DNA of 64,000 nt from a virus. Below are positions 31,948-41,520 of this stretch, piece by piece (positions within the stretch are counted from its first letter, which is position 1; every line of letters begins with the position of its first letter). A program made the translations under genes and the position numbers. The notes below the pieces were generated by a model. The model saw only the letters and a list, made by a program, of their open reading frames with translations, ran no database searches and was not told where the DNA came from. Location: positions 1 to 64,000 of IMG/VR virus record IMGVR_UViG_3300013005_004049; one strand, written 5' to 3'.

Positions 31948-33085
31948 TTTTTGCAAAGTTAGCTCTACTGAAACCCAGTCGATCAATCAACTTGAACTTG
32001 TCAGCACCACCGCCTACCACATAGCCCTCGTGCCCTATATCGTTGCCAGTGTATGCTTGTACATCGCCACTGGCTTGTTGTGCATCAATTTGTTTTTTAA
32101 CTGACAACTTGAGGTTGTACAAGGCTACCCATATGGCAAACATGCCTGCTAGGCCTTGTGCTCCTTCTTTGTAGAGATATCCAGGTTGCTCTTCTGTGCC
32201 AAGCAATTTGGTACTGGCTGCTCCGCTGAGATTTTGGCCAAGGTATGCGTAGAATCCTTCCAGCATGTTATCAAAGTTGCCTGCGGAGATCTTGCTGGTA
32301 ATATACTTGCTGGCCAGTCCAATGATACCTTTGGCTTTGAGTCCTGCAAGACTGCTCATGAAGTTGGTCACAGCATCTGAGTATTGATCAATGATTTTTT
32401 GCACAGGTGCTGTGTCAGCTGCGGCTATTTTGACCTTGGGCACAGGCATTTCACCTGTGACAAACCAAATTGGATTACCGTCAGCTGGTAATCCGCCTAG
32501 CCCTTGCAACGGCTGGTCAGCTTCACCCACGCCAGGTATAAAACTGTGTACAGCAATACCTGCGATGCTGCTTTTGATTTTCTGTCCCACTGGACTATCT
32601 GCTTTCACACGATATGTGACTGTGTTGGGACGAAAAACATACATACCCTGTTGTGGTTGTAGCCGACCTGCATACAGCAAATCTCCAAAGTAAAAGCCAC
32701 GGAAATTGCCTGGTATGATAGATTCCAGTGCTGGCCACAGGGTGTCAATCTTGGCATGCAGGTCTCCGCGGTCAGCACCGCGATTCATGTCATATTGTTT
32801 GAATGCTTCTGGACTGGTAACACGGCCGCTGCCGTCCTTTTTTTCAAACATGTGCTTGTCTGTGACCATGAGCTCGCCGTCCACATTGCGTCCAAACACC
32901 AGGGCTGGAAATCCGTCCCACTTGATAGTGGTAAGTTCTTTGCCTGTGCTCATACTAGACAGAGCATTCATACTGCGGCTGGCACCTTCTATGCCATCAG
33001 TCCACACAGCATCTTCAGGATGTACAATGCCTTCCTTGATAAACACCGGTTCTGACGGTTTGTTAAATATTTCTGTAATCTTCAT
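31940..33085 (-). CDS. Nucleotidyltransferase/ligase-fold protein with KxDG motif
   Basis: The 381-residue protein has TTIKWDGFPALVFGR, the lysine motif I (KxDG) of covalent ATP-dependent ligases, followed by RGFYFGDLLYAG (motif III/IIIa-like) and TVTYRVKADSP (possible motif V lysine). Related proteins in T4-like phages (DUF6267-type) share the KWDG core. It could adenylate nucleic-acid ends, but activity is not shown. It is translated directly after two nucleotidyltransferase genes. Confidence 0.6.
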   Translation of the reverse strand: MKITEIFNKPSEPVFIKEGIVHPEDAVWTDGIEGASRSMNALSSMSTGKELTTIKWDGFPALVFGRNVDGELMVTDKHMFEKKDGSGRVTSPEAFKQYDMNRGADRGDLHAKIDTLWPALESIIPGNFRGFYFGDLLYAGRLQPQQGMYVFRPNTVTYRVKADSPVGQKIKSSIAGIAVHSFIPGVGEADQPLQGLGGLPADGNPIWFVTGEMPVPKVKIAAADTAPVQKIIDQYSDAVTNFMSSLAGLKAKGIIGLASKYITSKISAGNFDNMLEGFYAYLGQNLSGAASTKLLGTEEQPGYLYKEGAQGLAGMFAIWVALYNLKLSVKKQIDAQQASGDVQAYTGNDIGHEGYVVGGGADKFKLIDRLGFSRANFAKNV

Positions 33086-34209
33086 TTGAAGTAGCCTTGA
33101 ACTGTTTCCAGTCCTTGTAAAATTTTTTGTTTGTCGCTTTCAGCACGAGCAATAGCAGCAGGTGTTTGAGCTTTGTCACGCTTTTTGCCCTGCACATCAA
33201 CCATGGCTTTGTCTTGATAACGCTGCCAAAACTTATTTAAGAAATCATCAGCACCGGAAAAGTTCTTTAGATCTCCTTGCCCAAACATGTTGTTGGCCTC
33301 GGCACTGGCTGCAAATGCCTTGACACCGCGCACGAGAGTTTCTATGTTGACTTTTTCAATATTGACACCGCCATAGGTTTTCAATGCTGGCACAATTTTT
33401 GGTTTATCAATGCCCTGTTGCTTTGCTAGATAGCGAAAAGTATCTAGTATAAATGATGTAGGTTCAGTGGTTACTGTGACTGTTTCAGTGTCTTTTTGCT
33501 TGCTAAACGGCACACGCTCGCCGTCAATTACTTTTAGTTGCACGCCTGCATGTTGAATACTCATGTCCAACAGCTCGCCCAACACACTCCACATGTTGCC
33601 AGTAAGCAGTCCTTTCACACCGTGTTGTGGTGTTACTCTAGTGGCGCCCCAGGTGCTTAACTTTGGTTCGTGCCACATGAAATCAACTTGTACAAAAGCA
33701 TCCTTGCCAATGGCTATAATAGGGTGTCCTGGTTTACTTTCTGTGGACAACACATACGCAGGATTGGTTTCTTTTACAAACTCGTCGGCCAAGCGATTCC
33801 AAAAGCTAGTAAACTGTCCATAAGTTAATCCTTCCACCGGAGGCGCAATCATCTGTAGATCCACATCACCGTAGACTTTTTCTGGATCATTTTTGGCATC
33901 TTGAGCATGGTAAGCACTGCTACCAGTGGGGCGACCCATCTGCACAGGTCCTTGACCTTGTGGTTGCAACCAGGTGTTGAAATCTGTTACAAACTGTTGA
34001 ACCACTGCCAACGAGGATTTTACCACATTGGGTGTTATCACAGTGCCTTGAGTAGCTGTGGTATCCCACCCACCTTCTTGCACACTTTCTCCACCGTCGC
34101 CACCATCGCTGCTGTCGCCGTATGAGCCAAAGCCAGGAAACCAATAACCACTGTAGGCAAATTTAGATTTCTTGTGGCGTTTTTCGCTTACAAAGTCTTT
34201 AGATTTCAT
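33082..34209 (-). CDS. Pol-beta-type nucleotidyltransferase B
   Basis: The 375-residue protein starts at 34209 in a TAATG overlap. After a Gly/Asp-rich N-terminus it shows GSSAYHAQDA, then YGDVDLQM (the D-x-D pair) and FVQVDFMW (third Asp), the metal-binding set of Pol-beta superfamily nucleotidyltransferases. The Asp pair is about 14 residues further from the GS motif than usual. The substrate is unknown; the neighbour is a second, more typical member. Confidence 0.65.
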   Translation of the reverse strand: MKSKDFVSEKRHKKSKFAYSGYWFPGFGSYGDSSDGGDGGESVQEGGWDTTATQGTVITPNVVKSSLAVVQQFVTDFNTWLQPQGQGPVQMGRPTGSSAYHAQDAKNDPEKVYGDVDLQMIAPPVEGLTYGQFTSFWNRLADEFVKETNPAYVLSTESKPGHPIIAIGKDAFVQVDFMWHEPKLSTWGATRVTPQHGVKGLLTGNMWSVLGELLDMSIQHAGVQLKVIDGERVPFSKQKDTETVTVTTEPTSFILDTFRYLAKQQGIDKPKIVPALKTYGGVNIEKVNIETLVRGVKAFAASAEANNMFGQGDLKNFSGADDFLNKFWQRYQDKAMVDVQGKKRDKAQTPAAIARAESDKQKILQGLETVQGYFK

Positions 34210-34979
34210 TATCTCACCAGCAGAGTTTGCATGGCGCGAAACCAACTGGGAGATCCTTCTTCTAGTTTTTTAGGCAGCATGATGAGACCTTTAACCTCGT
34301 CTTCACGAGCTTGTGCCAATTTCTCATCTTGCATGGGATCATTTTCCAGTGCTCGCAGAATACTTTTCACACTGTTGAGATCATCGCCAGTGGCTCGAGG
34401 ATTGAGTAGAATCTTGGCCACGCTGTCTCTGTCTCTTGCTACCACAGTGTTATCGTCACGACGAAGTAGTTTAGCACCAAAGGCATCAAATTTCAAACCC
34501 AGTGCTTTGCCAATGCTGTTCATTAGAATAAAGATACTTTGTCCTTTGAATTCAGGATCATTGTAACTGCCTCGAGGCCCATGCTGGTGATAAGGTGCAA
34601 CTAAGGCAGCATCATTGATAACCATCACATCAACTTGAGCCATAGCGTCCTTGTAGGGCACGCCTATGTGTACATTGTTGCCCTTGGTCACACTGTCAAA
34701 ACCTTTGGCACGGAAAAAGTTTTCCAGTGCTTTTTTACCTGCTTTCACAGGTTCTTTTTCGTCTTGAGTTTGAAACAGTGCAACAACATCTTCTGCTTCA
34801 ATCATGACATCAATGTCGCCTGATTCTACTTTGTAGCCTGCACTGCCAATGTCTATTTGCATGCGTTTCACTAACGCAGGCGGCAATGCTGATCGTACTT
34901 CGTCAACCACTTTTGCAACATCTCTTTTGGCTACAGGAATGCTGTTGGGAATGGCGTTTCCGCCTTCGTGTAATTTCAT
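34209..34979 (-). CDS. Pol-beta-type nucleotidyltransferase A
   Basis: The 256-residue protein has the canonical motif GSAGYKVESGDIDVMIE (GS then D-x-D) and QVDVMVI (third Asp), as in Pol-beta-fold nucleotidyltransferases. The C-terminal part (GSYNDPEFKGQSIFILMNSI, LRRDDNTVVARDRDSVAKIL) is not recognised. With its paralogue and the KxDG protein it forms a three-gene unit that could modify RNA or DNA ends. Confidence 0.75.
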   Translation of the reverse strand: MKLHEGGNAIPNSIPVAKRDVAKVVDEVRSALPPALVKRMQIDIGSAGYKVESGDIDVMIEAEDVVALFQTQDEKEPVKAGKKALENFFRAKGFDSVTKGNNVHIGVPYKDAMAQVDVMVINDAALVAPYHQHGPRGSYNDPEFKGQSIFILMNSIGKALGLKFDAFGAKLLRRDDNTVVARDRDSVAKILLNPRATGDDLNSVKSILRALENDPMQDEKLAQAREDEVKGLIMLPKKLEEGSPSWFRAMQTLLVR

Positions 34980-37798
34980 AGCTTTACTGCATCCAAAACA
35001 AAGTTTTCAAACTCTCGGGCCAACTTGGTGTCAGCTGATTCACGAATGTATTTGCCTCCATACGCCCGAGTTTGCTCGTTGGCCTGTGCCACACGCTGAT
35101 CAGCCTGTGTAGAGGCTCCAGGATTGTTGGATACCAATTCGCTTGGCCCTAGCTGTTTTTTTGGTACAGTATCTTGTGCGCCGCCTTTGCCTTTTGATCT
35201 TTTGCCTTTGGTGCGCTTGATGATTTCAGCTGGCTTTTCAGTGGTCTGGCCGGCAGAGGTGCCTCTAAATTGCTTTAGTTTTTCACGATAGACCGGTGGC
35301 GCAGCGCGAGACAACACACTCATTGCTGTGTCAATAATGGTTATAAGGTCATCGGCATACGCCATGCTAGTCATACGAGCCAACTGTGGTAGGATCATAT
35401 TGGTTGCACTAGCAATTTGACCATCACCTTGTGAACCACCTGTTGTAGTGCCACCCGGTGTACTGCCTTGCATTCCGCCTGAGGTTGTAGTGGTTGTTGT
35501 GCTACCACCTGCGCCTGCACCACCTGCTCCAGTGTCAGTACTACTCACGCCTGCAGACATGTCTGGTGCACCATTGGCAAAGAATCTCACATTGCCCCGA
35601 TCATCGCGATTGTATGGATCAATGGCGTCTGCTCCACCAGCTGCTCCACCAGCTGCTGCACCTGCTGCACCAGCTGCTGTTGCAGGAGCATCTAACTTAG
35701 GTGCTGGAAAATTAAGTTGTGTAAACAGTTGCTTGATAATCTCTGGTGGTACTTTTCTACCAACCAAGAACTTTGCCACTTCGTCGCTGTCTGTTGGTGA
35801 GTCTGCATCCTGCCAATGGCGTAATAAGCCATTTAGAGTTACCTTGGTAGTAGCTTCGCGCCATGAGTCTCCGGCCCAGTTGCCAAAACGCTTTAGGCCG
35901 CTTTCGATACCACGCATGAGCTTGCCGCCAAGTGGACCTTTGCCCTTGGTCTTGAACTTGCCTTCGGGATCAGCTGCCAAGTAAGGCATGGTGTTGCCTG
36001 CTGGAGCAGTTCCGGTGGCCAGCCCGCCTACATTGCCGCCTGTGAGTCCTGCCAATGGTCCAGCTGTGTTTGAAACATTGGTTGCGGATGTTCTGGCATT
36101 CTTTGCCATGGCTGCAGGATCATTGGCATTAGCAGGACGGCTGCGCACTGTACCGCCTTGTTGATCCTTTTGTAGATCAGCTGATGTTCTTTCTCCTCTA
36201 CCAGCCGCAAAAGAATCTACAGTACCTGGATCAGGTATGCCAGGTTCTGGCGTAGAGGCAGCGATGTCTGCTGCCGCGGCTGGGTTTGATTGTGCAAACT
36301 GTTGTGCTGTCATTTTTCCTTTAACAGGCGCAGGAGCAGCTCTACCAGCTTTTTCAGCAGCAGCTTTGGCGGCAGCATTTTGTGTAGCAGCCTGCGCGGC
36401 GCCAGCACGACCTGCGGCTTGCCCCATGGCATGACTGCGCTCACGGCCAATGTTGTAACGGCGTGCTTCGTCCATGGCAAATTCATGCAATCGTTCTAGA
36501 TTTGCAAACACTGTGCGAATGCCTGCTTCGTTCAATTGAACACTGCGTTTGTTGTCACGACCTAAACTTTCATTTAGTGCCCATTTACGAACTGTAGCCT
36601 GACGATCAACCAACATGCCAACAGGTGCAGTGATAATATCAAAGCCTTCTAGTATGTTACGACCTTTTTTGATCTTGACAGATTCTGTACGCACCATTCT
36701 GTTAGCAAAAGGGTCCTGTGCAGACGGCGTTGGAGTTTGAGCAGACGGAGCTGATGAGGCTGCTGTCTTGGCCTTGGCTGCGGCTGCATCAGCTGCTATT
36801 CTTTTAGCGGCCATGCCTTGGTCTGACCCCAACTGTCCTGCATCCATTTTGTTCTGGATGTTTTGAGCTGTCATGGCATTGTCGCCACTGTAAGGCCCTT
36901 TGTAGGCCGCAGCATCAATGTTCTTTGGCAATACAATTTGATCGCCGGGACTGAGAATATTAGGATTACCGCTAGGCCCAAACTTGCCAGGATTGAGCTT
37001 GGCCATAACATCTGGATCAACTTTGTACTTGGCACTAATGTCGCTGAGTGTGTCACCCTGTTTCACTGTGATAGTTTGTGTTTCGCCGCCAGGTGGTACC
37101 ACATTGTCTGGACCAGGTGGTACAACATTGTCAGGACCAGGTGGATTGGGCTTGAATGGGTTGTTAATATCGGGAATGTCAGTGTTGGCAATAACGTCGC
37201 CTGCTGCTGTTGCGGCCTTGACACCAAGAGCTGCGCCCACTGGCCGTGTGGCACGACCTGCTGCTGTGCTGAACTGTTCACCTTGCATCAAGCCATCAAT
37301 CATTTTGATTGCACCCAGGGCCAGCACAGGTGCTGCGCCGCTGGTAAGTAGACCAGTCAGCACCCCAGCTACACCCCAGAAAAACTTGCTGGTGGTAGGA
37401 TAACGCTGAGCAGTTTGTTTGTATGTGTCAAGAGCTCGCAGTACCCTGGAGCCTTCTGGGCTCTTGCCCATGCCCATGCTGGCTGCTTTTTTGAGTTCAT
37501 CAAACTTGGCATCAACACCTTGAACAACTGTGGTATCTTGCAGGGCTTTTCCCAGGCCTTTGATCTTGGCTCCTAGAGCTCCTGCTAGGTCGCCGGCCTT
37601 GCCCAGTATGTTACGATTTTTGTTACCGGCTGTCATTGCCTCTTCTGCACCCTTGAATAAATCGTGGATTTCGCTGCGATTGAGGGCCTTGCCTTCTGTG
37701 AGTTTATTAAGCTCACGCACCAATGCTACTGCTTCTTGGTATAGTGGGTGAGTCTGTATATCTAAATCGTTATTGTTTGTTAGGTGTTGAAGTTTCAC
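34976..37798 (-). CDS. Large LysM-domain phage protein, 940 aa
   Basis: It starts with GTG at 37798 behind GGAG. An N-terminal helical part has a hydrophobic stretch (FFWGVAGVLTGLLTSGAAPV). A tandem PGPDNVVP repeat (about 222-237) precedes a LysM domain (TITVKQGDTLSDISAKYKVD ... ILSPGDQIVLP), then low-complexity Ala/Gly/Thr linkers and a helical C-terminus. LysM binds peptidoglycan, so a baseplate, tail or internal virion protein acting at the cell wall is likely. Confidence 0.7.
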   Translation of the reverse strand: MKLQHLTNNNDLDIQTHPLYQEAVALVRELNKLTEGKALNRSEIHDLFKGAEEAMTAGNKNRNILGKAGDLAGALGAKIKGLGKALQDTTVVQGVDAKFDELKKAASMGMGKSPEGSRVLRALDTYKQTAQRYPTTSKFFWGVAGVLTGLLTSGAAPVLALGAIKMIDGLMQGEQFSTAAGRATRPVGAALGVKAATAAGDVIANTDIPDINNPFKPNPPGPDNVVPPGPDNVVPPGGETQTITVKQGDTLSDISAKYKVDPDVMAKLNPGKFGPSGNPNILSPGDQIVLPKNIDAAAYKGPYSGDNAMTAQNIQNKMDAGQLGSDQGMAAKRIAADAAAAKAKTAASSAPSAQTPTPSAQDPFANRMVRTESVKIKKGRNILEGFDIITAPVGMLVDRQATVRKWALNESLGRDNKRSVQLNEAGIRTVFANLERLHEFAMDEARRYNIGRERSHAMGQAAGRAGAAQAATQNAAAKAAAEKAGRAAPAPVKGKMTAQQFAQSNPAAAADIAASTPEPGIPDPGTVDSFAAGRGERTSADLQKDQQGGTVRSRPANANDPAAMAKNARTSATNVSNTAGPLAGLTGGNVGGLATGTAPAGNTMPYLAADPEGKFKTKGKGPLGGKLMRGIESGLKRFGNWAGDSWREATTKVTLNGLLRHWQDADSPTDSDEVAKFLVGRKVPPEIIKQLFTQLNFPAPKLDAPATAAGAAGAAAGGAAGGADAIDPYNRDDRGNVRFFANGAPDMSAGVSSTDTGAGGAGAGGSTTTTTTSGGMQGSTPGGTTTGGSQGDGQIASATNMILPQLARMTSMAYADDLITIIDTAMSVLSRAAPPVYREKLKQFRGTSAGQTTEKPAEIIKRTKGKRSKGKGGAQDTVPKKQLGPSELVSNNPGASTQADQRVAQANEQTRAYGGKYIRESADTKLAREFENFVLDAVKL

Positions 37799-38036
37799 TG
37801 CGCATTCTCCGTATTCCCCTAATGAACTTGTTAGGGTCCTGCGCTCGAATGCTGTTCAACAGCCTGCGTTCTAGCTCAGAAGCCACTTCCTCATTATAGG
37901 ATTCTCTAATGGTATTAATAAGGTTAATGGCGCCTTGTATAACATGGTCAGCACGACTTTCCAGCACATTTTCTTTGTCCTTTTCGACAAAGTAGCTGTC
38001 TAGTTCTTCCAGTATACTACGGGTTTTTTTAAGCAC
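37770..38036 (-). CDS. Hypothetical helical protein, 88 aa
   Basis: It starts with GTG at 38036 with GGAG 8 nt upstream. The product is charged and helical (RSILEELDSYFVEKDKENVL, NTIRESYNEEVASELERRLL). It overlaps the LysM gene by 29 nt, and a late promoter core precedes it. Function unknown. Confidence 0.55.
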   Translation of the reverse strand: MLKKTRSILEELDSYFVEKDKENVLESRADHVIQGAINLINTIRESYNEEVASELERRLLNSIRAQDPNKFIRGIRRMRSETSTPNKQ

Positions 38037-38057
38037 CCCAAGACTCCATTTCTCTAT

Positions 38058-38063
38058 TATTTA
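38058..38063 (-). promoter_or_regulatory. Late promoter core TAAATA
   Basis: CAATAAATAATAG on the minus strand, 21 nt upstream of the GTG at 38036; it would drive the helical, LysM, nucleotidyltransferase and ligase-like genes. Confidence 0.5.
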
Positions 38064-38087
38064 TTGCAAGTGCGTTTAGAGTTTGGC

Positions 38088-39485
38088 TTATCTTGCCTGG
38101 GCTTTGATGCCAGCCAGCATGCTTTTTAACTTGTTTGAACCCAGTTCCGCTTGTGCTGAAGCAGTCGATTCAGCAGTGTCAGGCTCCACAGTGCTTTTGG
38201 TTTTGATTTGATTCATGATATTCAGTGCCTGTGGACGATGTGAATCCCCTTGTTGATCTTCGGGCAAGTCTGTGATACGCAAACTTTCCATATTGTATTC
38301 TAGATCAACCTTTTGGCCAACCCCACTGCTGCTACGAGTTTTCATTAACTGTATTTGATAGCGTCCGCGCTCTTTCATGGCTCTTGAAGTAAAGATACCA
38401 AACACATTATCTGCTGTGTTAATCTTACTGATACCACCAGAGATATGACTGTGGTCAAATTCAATTTCTTCCACAGCACTGCGATTCAACTGACTTGCAG
38501 TGATCAACAGTATGTTGAACTCTTTGGCCAAATTGCGTAGTTCTTCACTCACATACTTGTCTTTTACAAACAGATCGTTTGGTGATACCTTGGCACTCAC
38601 TGGCATGAGCAAGTCCAGATAGTCTACCATTATGTAGTCTGTTTTCATTCCGGTTTGCACTTGCAATTCTTTTAGATATGCACGAATGTCATTGATGTTG
38701 CTTTGTGCTGGCATGTATTTGATGCGCATTGCTCCGGCCTTTTTACCTACCAGCTTGATCTTCATTTCTACTGTGTCAATATCTTTGAAGATTTCACGAG
38801 TGCTCACATTGGCCAACATGCTATCTATGCGCATGGCACACAGGCCTTCACTGAGTTCTAGTGTTAGATACACACCATTGAGTCCTGCTAGTGACCAGTT
38901 ACACGCAATGTTTTGCATGAACAAGGATTTACCTGATCCAGACCCGCCTGCAAAGATGTTGAGTTCGCCTCGGTTCATGCCGCCAAACAGTTTCTTGTCC
39001 ATGGCAGGCCAGCCAGTACTGATTTGTCCGTTGCCTTCTCTGATGGCCATTAGTCGTCCACGAGGATCAGCAAAATAGTCAGTGCCCATGTCTTTGGTCA
39101 AACTAATCTGCACAGCATCTTTGATCAGTTTTTCCACAGGATTGAACTCGCCTTTTTCAATCAAATCTGCTGCTTTGAGGATGGCTCGTTCAAGTTCTTT
39201 TTGTTTGGTAAAACTTTCAAACTCTTCCATAAACCAATCAAAATGCCCGTCGCCTAGATCTGGAATGCTTCGTAGTTCAACCCCAGTGACTGCTCGCACC
39301 TGTTCTAATGTGGGTAGAGTTTTGTGTTTGTCTGAGTGTTCTTTGACAAACTTGGCCACACTTCTGAGACTGCGGTCAAAGTTTTCATCATTGTAGATGT
39401 TTTGCACACGCACAAAACTCTGTGCGTCATGCAGCATCATTTCAAGAAAGAGTTTTTGTATTTCTGTATTATATTCTTTAATCAT
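38088..39485 (-). CDS. 41: Replicative DNA helicase, T4 gp41-like
   Basis: The 465-residue DnaB-family helicase has an N-terminal interaction domain, linker, and RecA-like motor with Walker A AGGSGSGKS (179-187), Walker B YIMVDYLDLL, and TASQLNRSA (motif 3-like Gln). T4 gp41 is 475 aa. It unwinds duplex at the phage fork and works with the primase encoded two genes upstream. It overlaps the radical SAM gene by 4 nt. Confidence 0.9.
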   Translation of the reverse strand: MIKEYNTEIQKLFLEMMLHDAQSFVRVQNIYNDENFDRSLRSVAKFVKEHSDKHKTLPTLEQVRAVTGVELRSIPDLGDGHFDWFMEEFESFTKQKELERAILKAADLIEKGEFNPVEKLIKDAVQISLTKDMGTDYFADPRGRLMAIREGNGQISTGWPAMDKKLFGGMNRGELNIFAGGSGSGKSLFMQNIACNWSLAGLNGVYLTLELSEGLCAMRIDSMLANVSTREIFKDIDTVEMKIKLVGKKAGAMRIKYMPAQSNINDIRAYLKELQVQTGMKTDYIMVDYLDLLMPVSAKVSPNDLFVKDKYVSEELRNLAKEFNILLITASQLNRSAVEEIEFDHSHISGGISKINTADNVFGIFTSRAMKERGRYQIQLMKTRSSSGVGQKVDLEYNMESLRITDLPEDQQGDSHRPQALNIMNQIKTKSTVEPDTAESTASAQAELGSNKLKSMLAGIKAQAR

Positions 39486-40348
39486 AATTGCCTACAAGTA
39501 TAACTGCAAACTGGCTGCGGATCAAATTGCATTTGCTCATCATACTGTCCCAACTGAGTCAACACTTGACTCAGCGTAGTGTTACTTATATTGTATGCTG
39601 CTGAGTCAGTGTGGAACTTGCTGCGATAATAGAATCTATGATCAGCTGCATAACAACATGGTGCGTATTGTCCACTTGCACTGATATAGTGTTGATTGCC
39701 CACAGAACACTTTGGTTGTATCAATCCTGCACCTCTATGCCATATTAAAGTTTGTGACTGCGGACGCAGAGGATCTGTTTCTGCAAAACGATTGCTGGGA
39801 TCTAGTTTTACATCGTGCATGCCTAGATCTTTGGCCATTTGTTGTATGGCAGGAATTTCGTGTTCATTGAAACTAAAAGGCACCACTTTCCACACAGCTC
39901 TAGCGTCAGAATTTGCAACTGACTGTATGCCTTGTGCAATGGTGCTCCAATCACTGTTCACACGATATTTTACACTACTGTCTGGCAAACCGTCGATACT
40001 AAATTCCACAATGTCAGCTGGTGTCAGCATGCCCACCCAGGACTCCCACCAGGCACGATCTCTGTAGCTGCCATTGGTAGTGAGTACAATACGGCCTTGA
40101 TTACTTTTTATAAACATTATCAAGTCACGCAGGTGTTCGTAGTAGATAGGATCTCCTGTGTTGCCGCAGATGCCCCAGGTAAGATTGGCAATGTCCACAT
40201 CCAAGAAACTTTTCAGTGCTGATAGATCAAGATCTTGATTGTGCCAGTTCTTTCTACCAAACTGCTGAATAAATTGAGTGCGTTCACAGGCAGAGCATGC
40301 TAACACACATCTGTTGGTGGGTTCTAAATGAAAGCCGGAGATTTTCAT
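39482..40348 (-). CDS. Radical SAM enzyme with SPASM/twitch-like C-terminus
   Basis: The 288-residue protein shows the CxxxCxxC motif at Cys14, Cys18 and Cys21 (TNRCVLACSACERT) that binds the SAM-cleaving 4Fe-4S cluster. It continues with a GNTGDP (GGE-equivalent) segment and a C-terminal Cys-rich part, CSVGNQHYISASGQYAPCC and CSYTC, as in SPASM/twitch auxiliary-cluster enzymes. Those modify peptides, proteins or small molecules; the substrate here is unknown. It is embedded between primase and helicase with 4-nt overlaps on both sides. Confidence 0.8.
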   Translation of the reverse strand: MKISGFHLEPTNRCVLACSACERTQFIQQFGRKNWHNQDLDLSALKSFLDVDIANLTWGICGNTGDPIYYEHLRDLIMFIKSNQGRIVLTTNGSYRDRAWWESWVGMLTPADIVEFSIDGLPDSSVKYRVNSDWSTIAQGIQSVANSDARAVWKVVPFSFNEHEIPAIQQMAKDLGMHDVKLDPSNRFAETDPLRPQSQTLIWHRGAGLIQPKCSVGNQHYISASGQYAPCCYAADHRFYYRSKFHTDSAAYNISNTTLSQVLTQLGQYDEQMQFDPQPVCSYTCRQL

Positions 40349-41436
40349 TGCTTGCTCTTTAGTTTAATTTTCACAGGATTTTTTTCTACTGCGTCAATGA
40401 TACTTTTGAGCACAAACAATTTGCCATACTTTTTAACTGCATCAGCCACATCCTTGCACTCGGGGTCTTCCCGCCAGATAGGAAAACTCACTGCCCAGCC
40501 ATATTCTATTGCACGGTTTACCAAAGCTTCTCCTGGCCACACTTCTTTACCACGCTTGTCCACATGACGATCAAAGTCAGGAACCACAATGATATCTCTG
40601 CCAAGATCTTCAATGATTTCTGCCTGTGTTTCGCTGATGTCATTGCTCAATGTAGCCACGCCGTCCACTGCCATGGCATCAAAGGGACCTTCAACCACCA
40701 ACACAAACTTGGCATTGGGTTGTTGCATGTTGGTATTGAAAACATAATTAGATTCGTAATTGCTGTGGTATTTTGGTTTCACATCAGGTGTCACTGCTCT
40801 AGCTGTGTAACCAATCAGTTGATCACGCCAGAAGAATGGTACAATCACACGCCGGTGTAGATTATAGCTGGTGTCCGCAGTGAGATAAAAGTCATACTTG
40901 TTTTGAATTCTTCGTTCATGCAAATACTCAGCTGCTTCTATCAACTGTTCGCCAGCAAGATTCAGTATCTGCGATTCTTGAACAAGTCCGTTTTTATCAT
41001 AGTCAACCTTGAGTCTAATCATAGTACATAGCTGTGCTATGCTTACACTTTCTTCAGGCAACGCACGAGGTTTGAAAGTGATGTCCACTGGTGGTGGCGC
41101 TGCATGGTCATCTGCAGGCATACTTTCTTTGAGTCGCAGAGCTTCCATGACCAGTCGTTGCACAGTGTTATCATCTGCGCCTAGCCATTTGAGTAGTTTA
41201 CGGAATTTGAATCCCAGTGGACGCCCTGGATAGAACCCTGTTTTGAATCCGCAGTTGAAGCAATGGTAACTCACACTTCCGTCGGCGTTGGGCAGCATTC
41301 CACCTCGTCCTCTGGTGTCAGCTGATTCGCCGTTGTGTGAGCAACACACAGCATTAAAACTAATCCAGCGAGAACTGTTCTTGCGCTTGGGCGGCAACAA
41401 GGACAATATTTCCTGCTGAACTAGATTATTATTCAT
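40345..41436 (-). CDS. 61: DNA primase, T4 gp61-like
   Basis: The start is taken as the second of two tandem ATGs (41436), 6 nt from a -10 box. An N-terminal zinc ribbon (NAVCCSHNGE ... YHCFNCGF) is followed by a Toprim domain (VLVVEGPFDAMAVDG, VVPDFD). This is the T4 gp61/DnaG-type primase layout (T4 gp61 is 342 aa). It makes RNA primers with gp41. First gene of the primase - radical SAM - helicase operon. Confidence 0.88.
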   Translation of the reverse strand: MNNNLVQQEILSLLPPKRKNSSRWISFNAVCCSHNGESADTRGRGGMLPNADGSVSYHCFNCGFKTGFYPGRPLGFKFRKLLKWLGADDNTVQRLVMEALRLKESMPADDHAAPPPVDITFKPRALPEESVSIAQLCTMIRLKVDYDKNGLVQESQILNLAGEQLIEAAEYLHERRIQNKYDFYLTADTSYNLHRRVIVPFFWRDQLIGYTARAVTPDVKPKYHSNYESNYVFNTNMQQPNAKFVLVVEGPFDAMAVDGVATLSNDISETQAEIIEDLGRDIIVVPDFDRHVDKRGKEVWPGEALVNRAIEYGWAVSFPIWREDPECKDVADAVKKYGKLFVLKSIIDAVEKNPVKIKLKSKQ

Positions 41437-41442
41437 CATGCA

Positions 41443-41471
41443 ATTGTAACATCAGTGTAAAGAAAAATCAA
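41443..41471 (-). promoter_or_regulatory. Sigma70-type promoter of the primase operon, leaderless
   Basis: Minus strand TTGATT (41466-41471), 17 nt, TACAAT (41443-41448), then 6 nt to the second ATG at 41436. There is no ribosome site. Confidence 0.6.
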
Positions 41472-41488
41472 ACTCGTTTTTTTGGCGC

Positions 41489-41494
41489 TAAATA
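41489..41494 (+). promoter_or_regulatory. Late promoter core TAAATA on the plus strand
   Basis: GCGCTAAATAACTTG, 26 nt upstream of the GTG start at 41521, back to back with the primase promoter. Confidence 0.5.
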
Positions 41495-41520
41495 ACTTGA
41501 GCCAAAAATTGGATTAAACA

